From: Tridacna crocea
Lineage: Eukaryota > Mollusca > Bivalvia > Cardiida > Cardiidae
NCBI GenBank assembly: GCA_943736015.1
Contig: OX031071.1
Location: 32,768,619 to 32,832,618 of the forward strand
DNA: 64,000 bases
Direction of reading: 5' to 3'
A program made the translations under genes and the position numbers. The first letter of the stretch is position 1. Every line of letters begins with the position of its first letter. The notes under the pieces were generated by a model that was not told the DNA's origin, did no database searches, and saw only the letters and a list, made by a program, of their open reading frames with translations. Positions 50,861 to 62,480 of this stretch are shown piece after piece.

Positions 50861-51528
50861 AGGATCCAACAGAGCCTCGTCTGCTTCAACTCAAGCTAGA
50901 AATTCTAGGAACGTGTGAACCCTCTGTTTTTTATCATCAGGTATCAGACGTGGAGCTCAGACTTGTGACATGTTCAGTTTGTCTTAAAATATTCTGTGGA
51001 AAAAAAAAAAACCTTGAAATGGCGGTTGAGGACGGTGCCTCTCTGACTGTTAGTTTCCGATGCGCAAAAATGCACAAAATCACACGACTTTTCAACTACA
51101 GAAATCGGCAACCATGTCTTGCTTTCTCCTATTTCCAGCTTTCACCTGGAAAATGCAATTTAACACCTGTCGTGTTCACTGTTGGCCGCTATTGCCCCCA
51201 GTATTGGGGGCCGCCATTGGGGGTTTCAGTGATCATATCTATAATTTTGAGTTTCGATTTCTTGTAAGTGTTTACTTTTTACATTACACAACAATTCGGT
51301 CTATCTCAGAAGCTTGATTAAACCAGTAGACAGTAAAGATTCTAAATCAAACTTTACAATTTTCGGAGTCTGATTTGATCTGTATGTTTCTTAGATCTTT
51401 TAGCCCAGCAGCTTAGGTTCCAAACCAGACTTTACAATCTTTGGTGTCTGATCTTGATCTGTCTTCCACAAAAGTTCCTTTTTTCATCTTTAATGTAAAT
51501 GGTCAGTTACAAGAAAAACTGATACCAC

Positions 51529-52068
51529 TTAAAGGTAGGTATTTAGGTTTTTCACATCACACGGAATTAAAAAAAATATATATATCACTGAAATTTATAT
51601 ATAAAAAAACCAATAGAAATCACCAATAATTAAGAATCAAAAAATTTTGGGGGGTGGTATTCCCTTAAAATGCTACGTAGCCCCTTAAGCTATTTTTAGA
51701 TTTCGAGCCAAAAATCAAAACAGGCATTGTAGGAAAGTTAAGAGACTGGCACGTGACTTATGACGCTTAACTTCCATAGAATTACAAATATGTAATTATT
51801 TTCCATAATGTCTTCTTCGGACGCTATGTTTGAAGCTTTGTCTGTATATTTCCAATATGTAAATGAGCAAGTTGTTCATGTAAAAATAGACCGTGTTTCC
51901 CGTCGGCGTCAACCTGGGCTGTAGTAAGTCTCTAATTTATCTTGTTGTTGGATGGTTTTCGACTACTGGGTTTTTATGAATGAAAATTATAAGGCTTTGG
52001 GAGTATAAAAATTATTTTTGTGTATTCTTGTATAACTTTTGTCCCAAAATCTGAAGGGCCACCTTTAA
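51529..52068 (+). mobile_element. 540-bp TTAA element carrying an exon-like segment (copy A)
   Basis: Both ends lie at TTAA: TTAAAGGTAGGTATTT left, AGGGCCACCTTTAA right (TIR AGGTRGG). The middle holds ggcacgtgacttatgacgct (E-box CACGTG and a TGACG site), conserved in the copy at 56504 and the partial at 28070. A short open frame follows it. Confidence 0.8.
51808..51924 (+). pseudogene. Exon-like frame inside the TTAA element
   Basis: ATG TCT TCT TCG opens a 38-codon frame: MSSSDAMFEALSVYFQYVNE, then HVKIDRVSRRRQPGL and TAG. The TAG overlaps ggctgta|gtaagt, a consensus splice donor, so the segment looks like a captured promoter plus first exon. In copy B (56793) one T is missing (TATTTCC to TATTCC), which breaks the frame. 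No family is recognised. Confidence 0.4.
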
Positions 52069-52261
52069 TAGATAACAGTAGATAACATAAAGTCTCCGAT
52101 GATAAATTTAATATGTAGCGTTAACTTCATGACTCGGAGAGTAAGGTCTCTTTAAATATCTTTATAAAATGTAGTATATTTTTCAGACTGGTCAATTTGT
52201 AGACATTTGAAGACATTACATCTACCTATAATCCTTTCTAAAACTTAGAGCCCTATTACAT

Positions 52262-53820
52262 ATTAACATTTTAGACAAATTAACTGTAGTTCAAATGGCG
52301 GAGGTTGTCTTTGCAAAGATACAAAACATTGTGGAAAAACAGAAACTTCTTGTTACCATCAGATTTCCCTTATACATCTTTTTTTTTTTTTTTTCTTTTA
52401 AGTCGTGTTTTGGACTGTGTGATAAAGTATTAACGTATAACTGTATTTTAATAACGGATAAGTGTATTTTAAGGTACATTTAATTTGTCATTTGCGGTAT
52501 TAACGAGTCTAGTTTTTCTCTTCTTGTAAAGACTCTGATTCAGTTTAGTACAGCATAAAATGAAAGATCGGTTGATAGGATGAGAAAAGGTCACACTGTA
52601 CCTGTAATATAGGACGGATACGGCAATTTTTTTGTATAACTGAATTCTTACTTGTGAAACTGATTTTCTTCTGTTACACTGATCATGCGATACAGTTTTT
52701 AAAACATACTGTTATCCTTATATGGTGTGACTGTGTATAAATCAAGGACGTAATTCTTTTCAGGTCGAGGACGATATAAAGTCATAAATATTGAACGAAT
52801 TGCAAGCCTTCGGATCGAATGACGGTAAAAATAACAATTGTTAGAAAAAGAGAACATTTATTCTCCATCATTTTCACCGTCTCTCACAGTGTGTGTGTGT
52901 GTTTTTTTGTTACTTACATATTTCAATATAAACAGTTTTTTTTCTTTTATAAACTCGTGAAATTCAATTATGCAGCCACAAATCAAACTGCACAGAACAT
53001 GCAGTATGATCTTAGATGTACACAGATAGGAGATGTTATTTTATATGTAAGATATTCCAGATGAAATACTTTTTAATGTGCACTGATTTGGTTTGTTTAT
53101 TTTTTTACTATTAAGAAAACTTTGGTTTGACTCTTGACTAAATGACAGTATTTTACATTTTCCTAAATAAAAAACATTTGCAAGCGATAGCCCAAAGGCA
53201 GATGAAATCGTGATATTTACCCTAAATTGATGGGGCAGGAAAACATTGTGGGAAAGGATAAAATTCTGATTACCAGTCGTTAAAAGTCGGGGTTGTGCTG
53301 TGCAGGAATAAAATACTTTTAAGAACATGATGGATGAGAGATAATGCGGTCATCAGGGATTTTTCTACTTTTCCAACAATGTTGTTTTTATATTCATTGG
53401 CAAGCTTCATCATTGACCACCATTCGTCGTCTTTATATGCTGCAAAGCCCCAATACCTCGATCGGTAGCGTGCTGGACTTGAGAACAGCGAGTCCTAGGG
53501 TTATTGCGACATATTTCATTCCCCTCCCACCGCTGATTAAGATGGTTACGTGGGAAAGCAGCCAGTGGCTTGGAAATAAAATTGCGCAGAGAATTGGTAA
53601 GAAGAGACTCGTAAAAACTATGGATAGATGTAATGGCCGCCGCGATATAACTGAAATAATGTTGAAAACGGCGTTGAACACCATACAACAACAACAACAA
53701 TTTGCTTTGAACAAATCATAACCTCTGTCATTTCGTAATGAATCAGGGGTCATTTAACTCTACCAAAAAACAAAAGTGTAATCTTGCCTTATTTTGCCAA
53801 GATATACACGGAAATTGACC
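52262..53820 (+). repeat. Diverged duplication, copy 1
   Basis: Ordered matches with 58205-60330: taactgtagttcaaatggcg, gattcagtttagtacagcat, aagtcataaatattgaacga, aggaataaaatacttttaag, gcaagcttcatcattg, and taatcttgccttattttgcc. It contains degenerate hp-MITEs at about 52270-52440, 53110-53310 and 53755-53965, and a SINE missing from the other copy. Confidence 0.8.
53448..53702 (+). mobile_element. SINE S2, complete, inserted after duplication
   Basis: Head cctcgatcggtagcgtgctg; body acatatttcattcccctccc, gtgggaaagcagccagtggc; tail gatataactgaaataatgtt, ggcgttgaacaccatacaac and (caa)n. The paralogous site near 60215 reads tatatgctttgaacaaatca without it. Confidence 0.82.
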
Positions 53821-54155
53821 TGGGCCAAAACTATTAGCAGATGCACAGAGGATTGTTCATTTGTGTTTGGAAGGGTAAAAAGTTGTGCTGGTTACCAGTA
53901 TTTTCTCCTTTCCCACATTGTTTTCAAAAAGTTTTCTCAGGGTCGCTGTGTGGTAAAGTTTAAGGTTAAGGTTGTATGGTTAAGCGACATGAAATTTATT
54001 GTCTACAATTTCTTCCATTATGGAATAGTCATAGAAAAATCTGTCTTATACAACCTCCGATATACTTCTAGAGGATTATAGACAAAGATCAGCTGAATTT
54101 CCATGCTGTCTGAGCTTTATCTGCTCTGTTTGATAATCAGTTTATTGATTTTTAA
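53805..54155 (+). repeat. ~350-bp duplicate, copy 1
   Basis: gacatgaaatttattgtcta, caatttcttccattatggaa and ttccatgctgtctgagcttt match 54865-55205 in order. A decayed hp-MITE stem (gctggttaccagtattttct) is embedded in both. Confidence 0.85.
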
Positions 54156-54560
54156 AACGGACGGACGGATGGACGAACAGACGAAAGGACGGACAACGCT
54201 AAAACTATATCCCTCTGCCTACGGCGGGAGATGATAAAATAAAGACCATGCGTGTGCAGCGACCGCTTATTGCTATAGTGCCAAAGTACATGTGGAAACC
54301 AGGAAACACATCAATAAATGACCTGTGGCGGTGATATAACCAAAATATTGCTGAAAGTGGAATGACGCCTTATTGAAACTAAATAGAGCCCTTCTTGTTT
54401 TCTTTATAAATTGTCCCCGGGCCTTGAAGGTATACCATATACTGTATTCATGATTGTAAATCACAAAGAATAAATAAAGTCAGGTAGGCGGATATCAACT
54501 TTCAGACCTTTTGTTGCAGTGCTCTCTTAAAAATGCACGCGAATGTTTGACACTACCCAG
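54156..54560 (+). repeat. ACGG-run tail plus repeat shared with 63655-63990
   Basis: acggacggacggatggacga, then tccctctgcctacggcggga resembles the ACGG microsatellite tail of pearl-type elements. From 54236 on (aagaccatgcgtgtgcagcg ... ccgggccttgaaggtatacc) it matches the last 330 bp of the window. Confidence 0.7.
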
Positions 54561-54707
54561 TCAAACACTCCTACCGGAATATTTTCCCTTTACCGCAGTG
54601 TTTCTGGCCTCTTAAAGACAATTTGTTTAAATCACACCACCAGTTTAGACTCGTGCAAATTAAAAGCAATTGCAGAGAACAAAATAAATGTGACTAAAAT
54701 ACTAAAA

Positions 54708-54925
54708 CTCGAGCCATGCTCTGACAAAAGGGGGCTTCTCTCTGTGATGTATGATACCTGACAAGTCATCACATAATGATGGATCCGTTATTGTTTATAT
54801 TAGTGACTTTATTGAAAAGCCGTCTTAATCATGAGGTAGACATTTCCTTTGACATACACAAATTGACCTTGGCCGAAACTTTTAGCAGATGCATCAAGCC
54901 CTCATTTCACAGAGGATTGTTCTTT
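54708..54925. mobile_element. Family D MITE
   Basis: gagccatgctctgacaaaag, then ggggcttc at the left; gatgcatcaagccctcattt, cacagaggattg at the right. Confidence 0.7.
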
Positions 54926-55205
54926 TGGTTCTGGAAGAGTGGAAAATAATGCTGGTTACCAGTATTTTCTCCTTTTACCACATTGTTTTTGAAAAGTTTT
55001 CTCAGGATTGTTGTGTGGTTAAGGTTAAGTGACATGAAATTTATTGTCTACAATTTCTTCCATTATGGAATAGTCATATAAAAAAACCCAGTCTTATGTG
55101 ATATCTGATATCCTTCGCGAGGATTATAGACTAAGATCAGCCGAATTTCCATGCTGTCTGATTTTTATCTGCTCTGTTTGATAATAAGCAGTATATTTAT
55201 TCTTT
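54865..55205 (+). repeat. ~350-bp duplicate, copy 2
   Basis: Same block order as 53805-54155, with small indels. It overlaps the right end of the family D element. Confidence 0.85.
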
Positions 55206-55324
55206 AAAACATCATTGTATCCACTAACTTATTTACCATTTTAGATGACAAATATCACCAAGGTCTATATTTAATACCGTAAACAGACGATAAAATATGT
55301 AGAGTAGATCTATGTTGAATACAT

Positions 55325-55540
55325 GTGAGCTATGCTTTGACAAAAGGGAGCTTAATACATCTCCGAGAACAAGCCATTACGTACTTATGGACTCATAACA
55401 TCCACTTCGTTTAACAACCAACTGAATCATGAAATAGACTGGTCCTTTCACATACAGAAAATTAAGTTACGGTTCAGGTCGATACTTTTTGCAGTTGCAT
55501 TAAGCCCTGTTTTAACAGAGCATGGTTCATGTATTTATAA
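55325..55540. mobile_element. Family D MITE
   Basis: gagctatgctttgacaaaag, then cagttgcattaagccctgtt and ttaacagagcatggttcatg. It has an intact cattaagc junction. Confidence 0.7.
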
Positions 55541-56129
55541 TTTGAAAGGCAAAATATAAGGGTAGAAAACACCTTGTAAAAGCTTGAAAATGGTGATAAC
55601 TAGTTTTCTTCTTTAGGGTCTTGAAAACACAGTGCCTTTAAGATAAAAATAAGAAAAAATGGTCCCTGGCCATATGGCAAAGTTTGGTTTTATTGATCAT
55701 TTCAAATTTTCACGTAAAGGTTAATTATTGAAAGGAAATAATTGCTAATTCATCCCGCAGCTATGTAGCTGCATTTACTAGATCATAGAATTAACCTACG
55801 TGTATAAAAAGTTAGGGGAAGTTATTTTCAGGCTTGAATGTATATGCATATTGTATCGCATTGAAGTTTGACGCCATTTTTAACATCTTGCATAATGGCA
55901 GTCAGTGCACCTAGGCATATGTTTCATGCTTCACTTGCAAATTTTAAACCCATTACTAAATTTGAATTCTAAACCGACAAATAGCCTAAAGATAAACAGG
56001 ACGTTAAGCAGACATATTTTAATGGGGCTATATATCTCCTTTTTTTAAAAACAATCCCATCTGGATGCGAATGACTGAAAACATTATGACAAAAATAATG
56101 TTTTGTAAGAAAGAAAATATTAATCTGGT
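55541..56129. other. No gene recognised
   Basis: AT-rich, with no extended open frame and no clear element. Confidence 0.4.
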
Positions 56130-56243
56130 CAGAACCATCTCCAGTTTTCTTGCAGTACTTTGTAATTCTTTATAGATGAATATCTTCAGAACCATCTCCA
56201 GTTTTCTTGCAGTACTTTGTAATTCTTTATAGATGAATATCTT
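56130..56243 (+). repeat. 57-bp perfect tandem duplication
   Basis: cagaaccatctccagttttc, then ttgcagtactttgtaattct is repeated immediately with no visible difference. Confidence 0.93.
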
Positions 56244-56451
56244 ATAATAAAATGTTCTCTTTAAAAGGGACTTATCAGAGTATTTGATTAAAGGGAGTTT
56301 TATGCCACTTTCAACATTATTTCATGTTTGTCCCTGGTTTCGCCAGTATAAGCTCATGCAAAAACTTTACTAAAAGATATATTTTCGGCGATAATGGACT
56401 ATAAATAGATTTGTAATTAGGCTTGAAAACATTTAAATTTCAGTAGACGTA

Positions 56452-57172
56452 ACAATATCGTGCTCACGCTTTACACCGAGCACATTAAAGAACTAGCCGA
56501 AACTTAAAAGTGGGTATTAAGAATTTTTACATCTCACCAAATTAAAAAATATATATATCACTGAAATTCATATGAAAAAATAATGCAAATCATCAATAAT
56601 TAAGACTCATAAAATTACAAAAAAAAATTTTTTTTGATGGTATTCCCTTAAAAGGCTACGTAGCCTCTTGAGCTATATTTAGATTTCGCGCCAAAAATCA
56701 GTAAAGCATTGTGGGAATGTCAAGTGATTGGCACGTGACTCATAACGCTTAAATTCCCTATCATAACAAACATGTAATAATTATTTTCCATAATGTCTTC
56801 TTCAGACCTTATGTTTGAAGCTTCTTCTGTGTATTCCAGTAAGTCAATGAGCGAATTGATCATCTAAAAATAGAATGTGTCTCCCGTTGTTGTCAACCTG
56901 GACCGTAGTAAATCTCTTATTTTTCGTGTTGTCAGACGGATTTCGACTACTTGGGTTTTATGAATGAAAATTAAAAGGCTTTGGGAGTATAAGGATGATT
57001 TTTTTTGCACTTTTGTAAAATTTTCGTCCCAAAGTCTGAAGGGCCACCTTTAAGATAGGTTTCGTCCTGTATCTGCACTATCCCCCGTAACAATACTAAC
57101 AGCCTTCAGGGGGCGTCGACTGTATGAGAAACCATTGGCGACGCTAAATTAACGCAAATTAATCAATCTAGG
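56452..57172 (+). mobile_element. SINE S1 split by a TTAA element
   Basis: Left piece (caatatcgtgctcacgcttt, accgagcacattaaagaact, agccgaaactta) and right piece (gataggtttcgtcctgtatc, cactatcccccgtaacaata, ccattggcgacgctaaatta) are the two sides of the SINE seen intact at 47710-48010. The break is at TTAA. Confidence 0.88.
56504..57053 (+). mobile_element. 550-bp TTAA element, copy B
   Basis: TTAAAAGTGGGTATTAAG left, AGGGCCACCTTTAA right. It carries ggcacgtgactcataacgct and the exon-like ATG at 56793, frameshifted relative to copy A. TTAA is duplicated at both borders within the host SINE. Confidence 0.87.
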
Positions 57173-57849
57173 TAGGCTGTTTACCAAGTTTGCGAGTGCA
57201 ATTCTTACCGGGGCGATACTTGAAAGGCCCAGAAGAAGACAAAAGTAACCACTGCACGTGTTCAAATGTTTACTATATACCATATACAAGAATTGAAATT
57301 ATTGGGACGATGACAATCTGTTATTGTACAGCCGTATAAGTGCTAGACACTGATATAGAAATGTATTGTAATTCTTGATATCATGTTGCCAAGTTAACTT
57401 TCAACCTGATTTTAAATTAATCTTTCTGTCATTGCCTAACACTTTGACCTACCTTAAAATAATCGCTTAGCGTCTGGAGCATTATTTCTACACTTTTACA
57501 CGGTATGACTCTTGAAATTATTAGTTGATACTTTTCTTAGCTTTCAGAAAAGGGAGCTAATTGTTATATCCCTTTGTAATGATAATTTAGTGGTTTTAGA
57601 TTTATAAATGATAGTTCTTAGAAGAGGAAAAAGGGGCCGGTCAAAGAAGTAAAAAAATACTCATGTTTAATCATAGCAAATTTTGTAGGCTAAAAGTACT
57701 GTGGAAATACCTGTTTTCTATACGGGTCTTCTAGTTTTATCATCTACGATGATAACGTCTCTTCTATTAGACTTTTCAGCAATCAATCTTGTGCTGTAAC
57801 AATCTTTTGGGAGCAGGCTTTTGAAAACATCTACCTACTCTCTAATTGT
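57173..57849. other. No gene recognised
   Basis: AT-rich single-copy-looking DNA. No coding frame or element identified. Confidence 0.4.
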
Positions 57850-58145
57850 TTGCCGATCTCGTTGGCTAAATCAGTAACGTACACCCCTTGGAGCCAGCGG
57901 ATTAATGTTTCGAACAACAAACTCGTCATTTTCTTCTCGAGGATGGACAATAGTCATTGTGACAAGACTCATTCGCTTTTCATCGATAATCATTATTCCT
58001 CCGATAGTTATGGTGGAAAGAAGCCAGAGGCCTGGGAAAATATTTTTGAAGCACTAGTAAACATGTGGAAACGTATGGATAGGTCCTCTGATAGATATCA
58101 TTTAACTGAGATAAAGTTTAAAACAGCGTCTAACACCATACCTAC
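57850..58145 (+). mobile_element. SINE S2, old copy
   Basis: gatctcgttggctaaatcag, cattgtgacaagactcattc, tggtggaaagaagccagagg, taactgagataaagtttaaa and cagcgtctaacaccatac. Its 110-codon open frame is accidental. Confidence 0.72.
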
Positions 58146-58204
58146 GACGCCAAAAGGAAACTTAAAGCGCTACCACGTATAAAAATGTAAGACTTGTCCA
58201 AAAT

Positions 58205-60330
58205 GGCAGCAGGATAAGTTAACTGTAGTTCATATGACAGAAGTTGTCTTTAAAAAAATAGAAAACATTGTTGAAAAAGAGAAAATTCTATTGTTACCAG
58301 CAAATTCCTCTTTTCCAATGATAAACTCAGGATGCATATTTTTTCAGAGTCGTTTAAGTTTTGCAGTCTATGATAAAATGTTAAAGGACAACTGTATTTT
58401 GAGGAACAATTAATTTCGTCATCTGCGGTATGAAAGAGTTTCACTTTTCTCTGCTTGTAAAGTCTGATTCAGTTTAGTACTACTTAAAATCAAGGATGGG
58501 TTTTAAGATGAGAAAATGTAAGGCTGCTGTACCTGTAATAGAAGACAGATACGTTTTCGTCCTGCCCTATTGCCCTTCTTGCATAACCAAATTCTAACTT
58601 ACGAAAACAACTTTCTCCAATTACACTGATCACGTGGCACAATTTTAAAACAAACTGGCTTTTATCCTTTTATGGTGCAACTGTTTGCATCCCAAGGTCG
58701 TTATTCTTTTCAAGTCGGCGACAATTTAAAGTCATAAATATTTAATGAATTGCAGGTCGCAAAATGTTTTCGGATCAAATGACTGTAAAAATAACTATTT
58801 TGAGAAAAAAAAGAAAGCATTTATTTTCCATCATTTTCACAATCTTTCACATTTTTTTTTCTCTTGTATACTTCAACAGAAAGAGAGTTTTTGTGTGTAA
58901 GTACATGTATCTTTTTATTTTATTTGCTACACGTGAAGACTCAATCATGCAGGCAGGGAAGATATAAATCAAGTTGCACAGAACATGTGTAACCTTCTGT
59001 TCTCCAGTAATAATAAAGGGGTAAAAGGTAAGGGGTGGGTTATATGTCTGGATTAGTAATGACAACAAGTTGACTGATCTCAAACTATACTTCTAATCTC
59101 TCTATTTCCATTCATGTCAATGAAAACAGGATAACATCAACCGTACCAATCTGGTCAAGTACATCAATCAAACAAGTGCCAATCTGAAATACATACATTG
59201 AACAAATATCTTAGTCTTGTCGTCAAACACAAGAAGGGATGTAAATGTATGTTATACATAATAAGCTCTGTGAATAACAAGTACAAGTGAACTTACGAAT
59301 TTATGGAATCGAAAGTCTACCAAACTTTACACCACCAATCTCTGCCAACTCTCATATCACAACCTCTAAAGTGCTCTGTAAAACAATGTGAATGGGTTAA
59401 AATCATGCAATTTAGTAAGATAAGTCGGGATCCGAAACAGCTGATAACATTGGACGCGGAAACCAATGACAATACCTTGAACGGACTCACAACCACCAAA
59501 CATGACAAAACATTCAACGAACAGACGGACTGACGAACACCAATAAAAAAACGGAATGTATTAGACAAATACAAACCACGGCAAATGTATAACTGGGGAC
59601 AAAATTTGAAGTTTTTAGTCAGTCAGTGACCTTCTCGTGCATACGTGATCTTTCAACAGGCAAAGATAAAGGAAAGTCATGTGATCAAGAAAAACCCGGG
59701 AACTTTGAAATCACCAGATTGATTGCTAAAACCCGGTAACCATCATCCGGTTACACATGTAGTCTGATCTTGGATTTACTCCAAAGATGCTACTTTTGTG
59801 CGATATTTTAAACGAAATATAGAACTGATATTGTTTGCATTTTTTTTTTATTTTCATATTAAAATACCTTTGGTTTAACTCTTTACCAAACGACAAAATT
59901 TTACATTTGCTAAAATTGAAAACATTTGTAGACGACAACCCAAAAATAAGTTTAATGGTAAAATTTACCATTAATGGAGGAAGAAAGTATTATGGAGAAA
60001 GGAGAATTACCAGCATTTTCTCCTTTTCTCATAATGTACTCTAAAGCCTTATTCCTCGGCGTCGTTAAAAGTCAGGGTTGTGCTGTAAAGGAATAAAATG
60101 TTTTAAGAACATGATCGGATTGGTGATAACGCTGTAATCAGATTTTCTGCTTTTCCAACGATGTCGTTTACAAATTCATTTGCAAGCTTCATCATTCGAA
60201 CAACATTTGTCGTCTGTATATGCTTTGAACAAATCACAATCACTGTCATTTTGTTAAGAATCAAAGGTCATTTAACTCTACCAAACAACAAAACTGTAAC
60301 CTTGCCTTATTTTGCCAAGATATATAAGCC
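58205..60330 (+). repeat. Diverged duplication, copy 2
   Basis: Counterpart of 52262-53820. It contains hp-MITE remnants at about 58215-58385 and a better one at 59875-60095. It lacks the SINE but has ~900 bp (58990-59840) not present in copy 1. Confidence 0.78.
59875..60095 (-). mobile_element. hp-MITE, near full-length
   Basis: TTAACTCTTTACCAAACGAC, stem remnant gagaattaccagcattttct, and end gggttgtgctgtaaaggaat. Confidence 0.78.
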
Positions 60331-61658
60331 CTCATTCATAATTTTAATTCTTGTTGGGGAGTGTTGGCCTGTAGCGTGGATAGAACTGTCTCCATAACCA
60401 GTTGAAAGAGACCCTACCCCCACCCCCAATCCGCGCCCTTTAGTGAAGGGAAATCCGTGCGAATACTTGTGAACCCAAGTACATAAATATCAAACGGCTG
60501 CTATAGAAGACTTTATAAATCAAATTTAGAATGTTGGCAACGTGTAGTCTTGTTTGGATCTACACTGCTACACTGGAACTATCTTGAGAAACATTGCGGA
60601 AAAAAACTTAAGAATGATAAAGTCTTCTAGCTGGACATGTGCGTTTAATGTATCTGTCTAGTGGAATATATATAGATATAAGAAAAGAAAAACTACAAAT
60701 TAAAAAAGAAAAAACACACACACACACAAAAACTAAAGACCTTTAATAGTGATACGTCTTCTGACTCATTCTGCTCTAAACATAACTCGCTATTACAATC
60801 CAAGAAAACTGAGGCAGCTTTTGTTCTTTGTTTCTTTTTATCTTTAAGGCTCGTCTAGATAATCTGACAGCATAGATCAAGATCAGACTACACTTAATAG
60901 CTACAATATTAAATTTTGAAACTCAGGTTGAGCTTTGCCTTGTACGCTTCAGTAAACAGGCGACCGGTATAAATAAGATTGTATGTTACAAGAATGTGAT
61001 GTCTGATCTTGATCTATGTCGTCAGCAAAAAAACAATATATATATGTTATTTCTGCTTTTCGCTGGAAAGAATTAAACAGAGAAAGCAAAAATGGATGTC
61101 AAAAAGACATTGCATCAGGCAACCAAACTGCACAAAAAAATAACACTTATTTCCTAAAAGGTCAAGGTTTCGCTGTTTTCTTGCAGTGGCAGTATTACAG
61201 TAATTTGAAATGGTTTGTATTGTTAAAAGTATATACAAGGTAAATGCTTTAGAGAATGATCAATATATAAAGGTGAAAGGAAACGTAAAGAAAAAAGACA
61301 AAATATAGTAGTTCACGAATGGATAAATTCACAATTTTTTGCTGCATAGATAAGTTTACAGGTATCATCAAAAGCTTCAGTTGACCAACTTTAAATTTAG
61401 AAATCCCCGCTTTATTTTCTGTCATATGTGTGCCGCGTGATCGTCACAAAAAAAAGGAGAAATTCAGTGAAACAGTGCATAATTCTGTTACTAGGAACAA
61501 ACACGATCTGATTAAAAAGATATCCCTCTGCTTTTCAGGGAAAAGTGACATTTTATCTTCATTATATTTGTGTTTTTTCCTTCAAAACCCATACACGGCA
61601 AAACACGATTCAGAGCTCTTTAGCAATGGGTGTAGGTTCAGATCTAACTGTCTAATAA
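60331..61658. other. No gene; simple repeats
   Basis: A (CA)n run sits at about 60713-60727. Two 'gatcttgatctatg' type motifs (60880, 61005) are fragments of a dispersed repeat. Open frames are short and AT-driven. Confidence 0.45.
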
Positions 61659-61886
61659 TTAACCCATTACCACACAATCCCTACTTTTGACGACACTGAG
61701 AGAAATGCCTTTAGAAAACATTGTGGGAAAAGGAGAAAATGCTGGTAACCAGCATTTTCTCCTTTACCCACAATGTTTTCTACCCTTCACAAAACAAATT
61801 TCAAATTTGCAATCCCTTTTATTTTGTCGCCTGCAAATGCTTTCAAATTGGACAACCTAAAATTTTGCCGTTTGGTAATGAGCTAA
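61659..61886 (+). mobile_element. hp-MITE, full-length, low divergence
   Basis: TTAACCCATTACCACACAAT ... cgtttggtaatgagCTAA. The hairpin is perfect and every sub-block of the family is present; it is a good reference copy. Confidence 0.92.
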
Positions 61887-61997
61887 GCTGTCTCTTTTTC
61901 TGTCTGTGATTAATTACTACATACTACAAATCAATTATTTCAATCAAGTCATCAATTAGCTCTATAACTGAAATTTGGGGTAGATTGGTGCTTTGAC

Positions 61998-62152
61998 ATG
62001 CGTAAAATTGATTAATAGCTAAAAACTAATAGCTAAAACTTACTAATAGCTAAAAACTAATAGTTAAAAATGACTAAAATCTAACAACTGATAGCTAAAA
62101 TTGATTAATAGCTAAACACTAATAGCTAAAATTGACTTATAGCTAAAAACTT
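61998..62152 (+). repeat. AT-rich ~34-bp degenerate tandem repeat
   Basis: aattgattaatagctaaaaa, ctaatagctaaaac and variants recur six to eight times. Confidence 0.85.
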
Positions 62153-62159
62153 CAAACCA

Positions 62160-62480
62160 GGTCAACCTGCACGGACTGCGCAGGCTGATCTGATTCGACA
62201 CTTTTTGCAGATGCATTAACTCTTGAAAATAAAAGACCAGTACTAAATTCAAAACCTTTGCAGACGAAAAAAATAAACCTGATTCAAAAATTGTAACTTT
62301 TTTGGGGGGAATGTAGAAAACATAATTGTAGAAGTGAAAAAGATATTGGTAACAAGCATTTTGTCCTTTTCCCAAAATGTTTTCAAAAGGCCTATTCTTC
62401 AAGGTTGAGAAAAAAAAAAACTCAAAGTTCGGTATTTTGTGGTAAAGGGTTAAGCCCCTTTTTCACAGAGCATTCACCAG
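62160..62480 (+). mobile_element. Family D end split by an hp-MITE
   Basis: gtcaacctgcacggactgcg, then tttttgcagatgcaTTAA on the left and TTAAgcccctttttcacaga on the right reconstruct the usual gatgcattaagcccc of family D. Confidence 0.85.
62216..62453 (-). mobile_element. hp-MITE with clear TTAA target duplication
   Basis: It lies between TTAA (62216-62219) and TTAA (62450-62453), within a repeat whose other copies have a single TTAA. Ends ctcttgaaaataaaag and ttttgtggtaaaggg. Hairpin eroded. Confidence 0.88.

Noticed and set aside
50950..51267. 105-codon frame after a TATA-like box
   Set aside because: Two overlapping frames are open, the translation has no recognisable domain, and the region includes a degraded 'gccgctattg' repeat.
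53344..53721. 125-codon frame
   Set aside because: Most of it is the SINE S2 insertion, and the opposite strand is open as well.
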